Source: Intoshia linei
Lineage: Eukaryota; Orthonectida; Rhopaluridae
Reading direction: 5' to 3'
Assembly: GCA_001642005.1 (NCBI GenBank)
Contig: LWCA01000267.1
Span: 1 to 36,321, forward strand
DNA: 36,321 nt
The position numbers and the translations under genes were made by a program. How positions within the stretch are numbered: the stretch's first letter is position 1; every line of letters begins with the position of its first letter. Below are positions 32,201 to 36,321 of the stretch, piece by piece. The notes beneath the pieces were generated by a model. It made no database searches, was not told the origin of the DNA, and saw only the letters and a program-made list of their open reading frames with translations.

Positions 32201-33214
32201 TAATAATATACATTAATGGATTGTCCATTGACCTTTAGATATTTTTGAAATATTTTATGCCCATATCGAGAACACACCATTTTATTCAACTTTGCATCGT
32301 AGCCTAAGAAAATTTGGTCATTTTTTAAAAGTTGTTAATATTAATAAATAAATGTTATAGACATGTACATTAGGGTGTCACAAACATCAAAGAATTAAGG
32401 GCGATTAGTGCGGAAATGGTATATTATCATGATATATATAATAATCTAGAATGGGGTGTTGCAAATATGCCAATTCGAGTTGAGCTCAAGAAAAAATTAA
32501 ACGAAGATCTCAATTTTTTTATAAAATTTAAATTGAATTTCAATTTATTTTATTCAAATTTTTATCAATTTTAAACAATGATTGTCTTGATGTGTCGCAA
32601 TTGATTACAAATATACTACTATTGCTATCAAAATAGTATTATACATTGAAAACGTTTATAAACATTATTGCATAAATAACCGAAATTTGAACGTCGATAA
32701 AAACCACAAAAATCGAACTAGAATCAAATTTTAAAAATTGAAATATATAGTTAACCGTGGGTGTTGAGACGATATAATATAAACCATGACAACATACAAA
32801 AATGTTTTTGTTGTGAAAAATAAAGTTACATTTAAATTTTTCTATACTATTTTCAAAAGTATATTTAAAATGATGAGCGCAACTCGGATATCTATCATTA
32901 GATATTTTTAATTGCGACATAGTGCTTCTATTTTAAAAATACACACATTGATTACTAATCGCCCTTTAAATTTTAAAAATTTAAAAAAAATGTGACACCC
33001 TAATGTATATGGTACATGTATTAGATTATTAATTTCAATGATACCGTTAATATGTTTAAATCCAATATTTTTTAAAATTTGATTCATTGTCAAATTATTG
33101 TAATTTAAACTATTTAATTTTAGCCATGATCGATTTGATACAATTTTACATACTTTAGCGGTAAATCGTGTCTTTATTTTATCTGTACAATTGTTTGCAG
33201 TTTGTGAACATGAT
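14290..33214 (-). CDS. VWA3A/VWA3B-like protein: two von Willebrand A domains plus DUF4537
   Basis: Multi-exon gene assembled by frame and phase. An N-terminal exon (33214 to about 33016 or further) contains [20 protein letters not shown], the usual lead-in of this family. Further coding at about 32310-32220 contains [11 protein letters not shown]; this link is uncertain. Then 31678-31896, 23347-23515, 22609-22680 and 20587-20687 together rebuild the first VWA domain. Their order is FVDVSTN, then [13 protein letters not shown], then ILWITDG, then KVDVVAFNM, and every junction is in phase. The long exon 16231-20243 holds the second VWA domain and DUF4537. 14435-14663 adds a tudor-like segment ([13 protein letters not shown]). 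The last exon is unsettled: acceptors at 14344 (stop at 14290) and about 14392 both keep phase. The start codon was not found. Vertebrate relatives are poorly characterised, so I assign no function. The introns carry most of the window's transposons. Confidence 0.82.
14835..15376. mobile_element. Possible hAT-type MITE in VWA3 intron
   Basis: Ends are TAGGAATGTGAA and, reversed, TAGGGATGTGAA, which match 11 of 12. Flanking 8-mers do not match, so there is no target duplication to confirm the boundaries. No coding capacity. It lies in the intron between 14663 and 16231. The rest of that intron, 15377-16177, shows only AT-rich sequence. Confidence 0.5.
16231..20243 (-). CDS. Long central exon of the VWA3-like gene
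   Basis: About 4 kb open without a stop. The acceptor ATAATCTAG at 20244-20252 gives a first codon shared with exon 20587-20687, producing ...CNGR-LHFYG. There is no in-frame ATG upstream of the codon at 20149 (GTG), so this is an internal exon rather than a gene start. Counting from 20149: residues 85-110 are the linker [20 protein letters not shown]; 185-210 read [18 protein letters not shown]; about 213-400 are the second VWA domain with a complete MIDAS (DVSTS near 219-223, Thr in YGTTN near 288, LLTDGRP near 312). About 790-830 is DUF4537 ([18 protein letters not shown]) and about 1160-1200 a second tudor-like stretch ([11 protein letters not shown]). About 430-540 and 1040-1140 are Ser/Asn/Lys-rich and probably disordered. 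The exon ends at donor G|GTAATT (16231), or reads on to a stop at 16178 with AATAAA-type signals near 16106-16115 (minus strand). Confidence 0.9.
20270..20510 (-). repeat. Repeat R3 copy 3 and a solo hAT end
   Basis: 20380-20270 read on the minus strand repeats R3 (GACTTTATAAAATTCTAAGA, then ACACACACAGACAAAC, then TTATATAAGTAAG), ending just upstream of the acceptor of the long VWA3 exon. 20462-20507 (CAGCGCCCCTAGGTGGG...ATCACTGG) resembles the right end of the hAT at 9145-9194 (CAGCGCCCCCAAGTGGG...ACACTGG). No matching left end was found. Confidence 0.5.
20940..22445 (+). repeat. Dispersed repeat R1, copy 3 (longest), interrupted by a MITE
   Basis: Longest copy of R1. The front block at 20985-21180 matches 10749-11060 (reversed) and 3470-3600. 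The back block at 22293-22445 matches 36090-36240 (reversed), for example TTAGATTTTCAACGTGAATT and GTACGTAGTACA. A hAT MITE at 21617-22101 splits it. The translated frame of the front block is broken here. It lies in the VWA3 intron 20688-22608. The family is unknown. Confidence 0.65.
21617..22101. mobile_element. 485-bp hAT MITE with perfect 8-bp target duplication
   Basis: Ends TAGGGCGG and CCGCCCTA, with GTCATCAC on both sides (21609-21616 and 22102-22109). The subterminal regions are rich in GTAACTTTATTAAC-like motifs in both orientations, typical transposase-binding repeats. No coding capacity. Inserted in R1 copy 3. Confidence 0.92.
23250..23292. mobile_element. Solo Tigger/MITE-type terminal repeat
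   Basis: CATGTTCATATTGAACATGC followed by TTATCTGTA. Reversed, this is TACAGATAAGCATGTTCAAT, close to the Tigger end at 1887. Its partner end was not found. Lies in the VWA3 intron 22681-23346. The rest of that intron has no recognisable feature. Confidence 0.45.
24205..24285. repeat. TA-rich low-complexity tract
   Basis: Runs of TATATATA and TAATAATAATA inside the left part of the hAT element. Simple-sequence repeat; no further role suggested. Confidence 0.8.
24330..25680 (+). pseudogene. Decayed hAT transposase (CGBP1-like BED finger type)
   Basis: Plus-strand pieces in several frames. About 24333-24510 has a zinc finger of C-x2-C...H form ([12 protein letters not shown]...VESHRKC). 24454-24951 reads [19 protein letters not shown], then [13 protein letters not shown], then [13 protein letters not shown]. 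The last is the usual place of the first catalytic acidic residue in this subgroup. 24942-25130 continues after a frameshift. Near 25180 is [19 protein letters not shown]. Near 25560-25670 is the C-terminal dimerisation region [11 protein letters not shown]. Stops and shifts make it non-functional. The finger-plus-core arrangement resembles hAT proteins often annotated as CGG-repeat-binding-protein-like in insects. This is family memory, not an alignment. Confidence 0.85.
26431..27080. repeat. 650-bp exact duplicate, copy A
   Basis: As far as I can read it, identical to 30136-30785 at a constant offset of 3,705. This copy ends exactly at the N at 27081 and the other begins exactly after the N at 30135. 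That placement indicates overlapping contig ends rather than a biological duplication. Confidence 0.93.
26529..26815. mobile_element. 287-bp TA-flanked MITE
   Basis: Ends are CAGTGAGACTTGTTAATAGT and, reversed, CAGTCAGACTTGTTGATAGT. TA flanks lie at 26527-26528 and 26816-26817. An identical copy at 30234-30520 belongs to the 650-bp duplication and is probably the same physical element. No coding capacity. Confidence 0.85.
27081..27081. other. Assembly gap (single N)
   Basis: One undetermined base joining two sequences. The left side ends in duplicate copy A and the right side begins inside a Tigger-like right arm. Confidence 0.95.
27085..27317. mobile_element. Right arm of a second Tigger-like element
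   Basis: Closely parallels 25905-26133 (GTCATC-CT-TAGGAATTATA, CCAAAAGCGGAGTTAATTTC) and ends AAGCGGGATCGGACTG followed by TA. The left part is cut off by the N. It sits downstream (minus strand) of the last visible ETF1 exon. Confidence 0.75.
27492..29410 (-). CDS. ETF1: Eukaryotic release factor eRF1, N and M domains (3' exons missing)
   Basis: Class I release factor that recognises all three stop codons in the ribosomal A site and triggers peptide release with eRF3. Exons, phase-consistent GT-AG: 29334-29410 (ATG at 29410), 29118-29293, 28913-29052, 28730-28868, 28496-28686, 27492-27621. They encode about 284 residues; animal eRF1 is about 437. Visible motifs are [20 protein letters not shown] (stop-codon recognition), YLCDNKF (YxCxxxF motif), [14 protein letters not shown] (GGQ, peptidyl-transferase contact) and [20 protein letters not shown]. 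The C domain that binds eRF3 should follow a donor at 27491 but is not in the window. Four introns are 40-65 nt and one is 874 nt. The block is bounded by Ns and lies on the same strand inside a VWA3 intron, a position I think is an assembly artefact. The intact decoding motifs agree with a standard genetic code. Confidence 0.96.
29803..29837. repeat. Perfect 14-bp stem-loop
   Basis: CTTACATCATCGTG at 29803-29816, a 7-nt loop, then its exact complement CACGATGATGTAAG at 29824-29837. It is directly followed by the R3 fragment TGTTATCGTTTATTTC (29838-29870). It may be a fold-back or the terminal hairpin of an unidentified mobile element. It lies about 390 bp upstream of the ETF1 start. Confidence 0.75.
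30135..30135. other. Assembly gap (single N)
   Basis: Right border of the 3,053-bp ETF1 block (27082-30134). Duplicate copy B starts at the next base. Confidence 0.95.
30136..30905 (+). mobile_element. Duplicate copy B and right end of the deleted Tigger element
   Basis: 30136-30785 repeats 26431-27080 exactly, including the MITE (30234-30520) and the [10 protein letters not shown] tail. 30786-30905 continues past the point where copy A stops and ends TTCACTATAAACCAGTTTTA. Reversed, this gives a TATAGTGAA block like the left end at 26148. Thus the element starting near 26136 finds its other end here. Confidence 0.75.
30890..31010 (+). repeat. Dispersed repeat R2, copy 2
   Basis: Contains TTTTACCAACTATG and ATGCGATTCTAAAACACGCT, then TTTTGTGTATTGAATTAGAT. 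This is about 85% like the reverse complement of 7240-7330 over some 90 bp by eye. Confidence 0.65.
31318..31470 (+). repeat. Minisatellite, about five 29-bp units
   Basis: Units begin TTTTACCAAC and continue A-rich (for example ACACTTAAGTGAAAATTCATT), with 28-30 bp spacing. Fragments of the same unit occur reversed at 7338-7410, linking this array to repeat R2. Confidence 0.75.
32044..32066. repeat. Near-perfect palindrome
   Basis: TACAATGTAGA, one base (G), then TCTACATTGTA: an 11-bp inverted repeat with a 1-nt centre. In a VWA3 intron or spacer; function unknown. Confidence 0.7.
32371..33002. mobile_element. 632-bp hAT MITE at the edge of a VWA3 coding exon
   Basis: Both ends start TAGGGTGTCACA, and further in both carry AAGGGCGATTAGT. 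Flanks ATGTACAT (32363-32370) and ATGTATAT (33003-33010) match at 7 of 8, a near-intact hAT target duplication. No transposase. On the minus strand the VWA3 frame ...[10 protein letters not shown] runs straight into the element and stops within it at about 32908. Confidence 0.9.
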
Positions 33215-36089
33215 CTATAAAATATTTATCAATATACTAGAAAAATTTCTATATATAGACTAGCATTGATATAATTAAGAGTGGTCAAACCTCAAGGAAA
33301 AATGTATTTATTGAACGCTTTAAAATGTATCAAAATTGGGACATCATTTTTTTTAAATACTTGTTTATTAACAATATATTTTTAATTTTTATATTTCATG
33401 TCAAGTTTATATCGCTATCATTCAGGTCAAAAATTCTTGTCGCGGTCAGCATGCGTTCCATGAACCTAATTTTGGTCCAGTATTTTAGTTAGTGACTTAC
33501 TTTGTTTGATAAAATTGGCAGTTTGGCAAATACGTAGAATGACACACTTTTTTTTGTAACTCAATAAATTTTATAAATAAAAATGTAATTTATTTTACAA
33601 TTTGTTAACAAATTCAAATAATTTAATTAAGGGAAATTTTATTTCTAGGTAACATAAAATACGTATTTTCTACGTATAAAATATGGCCACACTACCTTAT
33701 TAGACAAAAAGAATGTTTCATACATTGTTTACATTTTAAAATATTAAAAATATACAATTTTTTTATTTAAAAAGAATAAAAGTAGAAATATTTTATCTGA
33801 TGCGTAAAAATAAGCAGTTAATCATCTACTGAAATGTTGATACTTAAATATTTGAAATAAGCAATCAAATTTATAAGCTAAAATAGCATGTCATTAATTT
33901 AAATTTTTTCATTTGTATTCATGAAATATGTGCAGCCCACGATATATTAATACATGTTCATGCGGCCCGCATAGCAAAAAGTTTGCGCATCCTTGACTTA
34001 GACTGTACTGTAAATGTAAATATAAAGAATATGAAAATCCATAATTTATGAACAGCACTTTCTAACTTGCTTACCGTGACCCTCATAGAGGGTCCCGACG
34101 AAATTTTTGTAAAATGGGGCTTTATTTTTATTTAAATTAAATTGAGCATTAAAAGAATTACATTCTTCAATATCATCTATTTTGTGTGTTAAATTTAAAA
34201 TGTCATGTCAAGAGTATTAGAGAGGTGGGTAGGGCTAAATGACACTACGCATCGTTTGTGAAGGTTAATTTTATGGGTCTATTTTTCATTTTCGGGTGGT
34301 CTCGAGCTGGAAAGACTCCGCTCTGATGGACAGTTTAAATTGAACATTTCCGCTCTTTATAGAGCAAACTAATTTTGTAACAAAATACTCTTCTGAAATA
34401 ATATAATTGTAAAAGGCAAAAAGGGAGAAAATATTATCGATATGTGACAGATGATTTAAAAAGGGAAGAAAGTTTAAAAACTTGAAAATTTTCCATCTGT
34501 TCATTAGGATTGTATTGTTTGATTTGTCACAAAAATAATATTTTTATTAAAATTGTCATGGTATGACATGTTAAATGACACATAACATTCTGTTTCATTT
34601 ATCATTTACAATTAAATTAAGCATAACATGTATAATAAATGATTTATTGTGAAACAAAAAAACTTAAATTTCAAAATTCATATATTATTCTTAATTGTAA
34701 ATGTAATAACATGAATAAAATTTTGAGAATAATGAATGTATGGAAAATATGTAAAAATACCATAAAAAATATTAATTTACAAAACAAACACAATTCATAA
34801 ATAATTTTTTTATTATAATTATCTCTGATTAATTACATAAAAAAAATTCATATAATATTATATATGAAATTCACTGCATGATAGAATGTAACATATTGTA
34901 AAAAAAATTATGCTCCTGTAAAGATAAGAGAAGCATTTCAATTTCTAAAGTGAATATAACACCAACCACCCACCTAAGAGTAACATTGGTTTATGCAATG
35001 CTTTGTTGTATACATTTATCCATATTTACACATATGATATTAATGTAAGTAATATATTATCTATTACGCTATAACATCCCACTCACTTTTCTTATTTCGA
35101 AACTAATCAATATCAAAAAACTATTCAACACGATCGATATATTCTGAGATGTTGAAGTAATAATTTTAATTATATTTGAAGGCAACACCGAACACTAACC
35201 TGGTTAAACACAAATGTAATTAACAGTTCGAAAGCTGAAATTAGTCATTAAAGATGTTTTAAATATTACTATACATGTACAATGTACATTGCACATATAT
35301 CAATATATGTTATCACAATATTCATATGTATGTGTCGTAACGTTCATATAGACATATACAATAGGAAATACAATATGGAAATGAGACAAATTGAAAGACC
35401 CTATTAATTATGCTACAAAAGTAAATATTCATAACAATAATGACGTGTTTATACTTTAGTGAAGGATACAATATCAACTACTAAAATTATCATTTTATAA
35501 TTTCCTATTCACCTATTGAACAAATTTAAAGAAAGTGTGTATATTTGGTGATATTGTACTGTTCGTTTTCCGACTACTAATTTATCGATTAATTGAAATT
35601 GATTTAAATAATATGCAAATTAATACATTGAAATACGTACATGAAATTATAATTAAAATTTCATTATGCAATAAAGAAAATAAAAAATCGATAAATAATA
35701 TACATGTAATGATTATTAGTTTTACAAATAAAAAAATCAACTAACTAACAAATTAACGAATTGACGAATAAAAAATTAATTATTACATTCATGTATTCAT
35801 CAAATATATTTTATGTTAATTAATCAAAATATCTTATATACAGCTATTTATCTTTGTCAAAACAATGTGTGAAAAATTTTGGATAATCCCTTAAAAAGAA
35901 TATCAAAAATTATTATACATTAAATGAAGTTGATTTTCAACAAAACAGTCCCTGACAGGGATTAATCTAACTTAAATTAATTTGACAATCACGCAAGCAT
36001 ACGGGAATTTTAATTTAATAATATTTCACCAAATTTATTGTTTATTAATTTTCCATTAAATTGAAATCACGCATTGTTCAAGGCATTGT

Positions 36090-36240
36090 AAAATATAAAA
36101 AACTAGGTTGACTGTTATGTACTACGTACAAACATGACCTAGCTCTACTGAGAGCATATTTTTATTATACTTAAAAAATAAATTCACGTTGAAAATCTAA
36201 TTTAAAAATCCTACTATTCACTATTATCAATTATTTAAAC
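36090..36240 (-). repeat. Dispersed repeat R1, copy 4 (3' block only)
   Basis: Reverse complement of 22293-22445: shared TTAGATTTTCAACGTGAATT, TATAATAAAA and GTACGTAGTACA. It is cut at about 36240 by a hAT-like end. Confidence 0.7.
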
Positions 36241-36321
36241 AAGTGGTTCCCAAATTTGAGTCAGGTAGAACCATCATATCACATTACTTTTTACTTTGAA
36301 GTGAATTATTCCATCTTAATT
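36240..36321. mobile_element. hAT-type terminal end running out of the window
   Basis: CAAGTGGTTCCCAAATTTGA resembles the CAGTGGTTCCCAA ends of Charlie-like hAT elements. The other end lies beyond the window, so this is a one-sided call. Confidence 0.45.

Larger units (their letters stand above)
33215..36321. other. Non-coding stretch with transposon debris
   Basis: Upstream of the VWA3-like gene. 33840-34000 resembles the right end of the hAT-type element at 10300-10417 (TTCATGAAATATGTGCAGCC, GCGGCCCGC). The VWA3 start codon and promoter probably lie here, but I could not place them. A short ATG frame near 33460-33400 is not convincing. Elsewhere I see AT-rich sequence without a supported gene. 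Confidence 0.55.

Noticed and set aside
32205-32315. Resemblance of [14 protein letters not shown] to a Pumilio repeat
   Set aside because: A single short match; position, strand and order fit the VWA3 N-terminal region better.
32639-32920. Minus-strand open frame of 93 codons
   Set aside because: Lies wholly within the hAT MITE 32371-33002 and has no transposase resemblance; treated as chance.
34078-34094. GACCCTC / GAGGGTC hairpin considered as a terminator or tRNA stem
   Set aside because: Only 7 bp with a 3-nt loop, no cloverleaf around it, and no transcript evidence.
35950-35963. TCCCTG-A-CAGGGA palindrome
   Set aside because: Short and isolated; expected by chance in 36 kb.

Overview
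The window is a very AT-rich stretch of a eukaryotic nuclear genome. Three split genes are recognisable, all on the minus strand, in a background of decayed DNA transposons. The proteins look animal: ETF1 keeps TASNIKS and GGQ, topoisomerase III is of the alpha type, and the third gene is a VWA3A/VWA3B-type protein. Several introns are only 37-44 nt long, while others are kilobases long and full of transposons. A long open exon of about 1,340 codons fits the standard genetic code. I cannot name the species; a small-bodied, AT-rich invertebrate is my best inference. I see no operons, tRNA or rRNA genes, CRISPR arrays or viral genes.

Layout, left to right. 1-1887: a decayed Tigger/pogo transposon with a nested MITE. 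2620-12611: the first nine exons of TOP3A, running off the left edge. Its third intron (5.2 kb) holds a piggyBac relic that was itself hit by two hAT-type elements. 12612-14289: AT-rich intergenic DNA. 14290-33214: a VWA3-like gene with two von Willebrand A domains and a tudor-like DUF4537 region; most of the protein is in one 4 kb exon at 16231-20243. Its large intron 23516-31677 carries a Tigger-like element with a hAT nested in it, an internally deleted Tigger with a nested MITE, and, between two single Ns, a 3,053-bp block with the first two thirds of ETF1 (eRF1). 33215-36321: transposon debris with no gene I can recognise.

The strongest observation concerns the assembly. The 650 bp just before the N at 27081 are identical to the 650 bp just after the N at 30135. 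Joining those copies directly restores a continuous Tigger-type relic and removes the ETF1 block from the VWA3 intron. The ETF1 contig is therefore probably mis-scaffolded, which also explains why its 3' exons are absent here.

I found no convincing new biological system. The points of interest are the nested transposon stratigraphy (two hAT elements flanked by perfect 8-bp target duplications, others imperfect), a MITE at the edge of a conserved coding exon, a multi-copy repeat that may retain an unrecognised reading frame, and the assembly anomaly. All exon calls come from reading frame, GT-AG phase and remembered family similarity, not from alignments.
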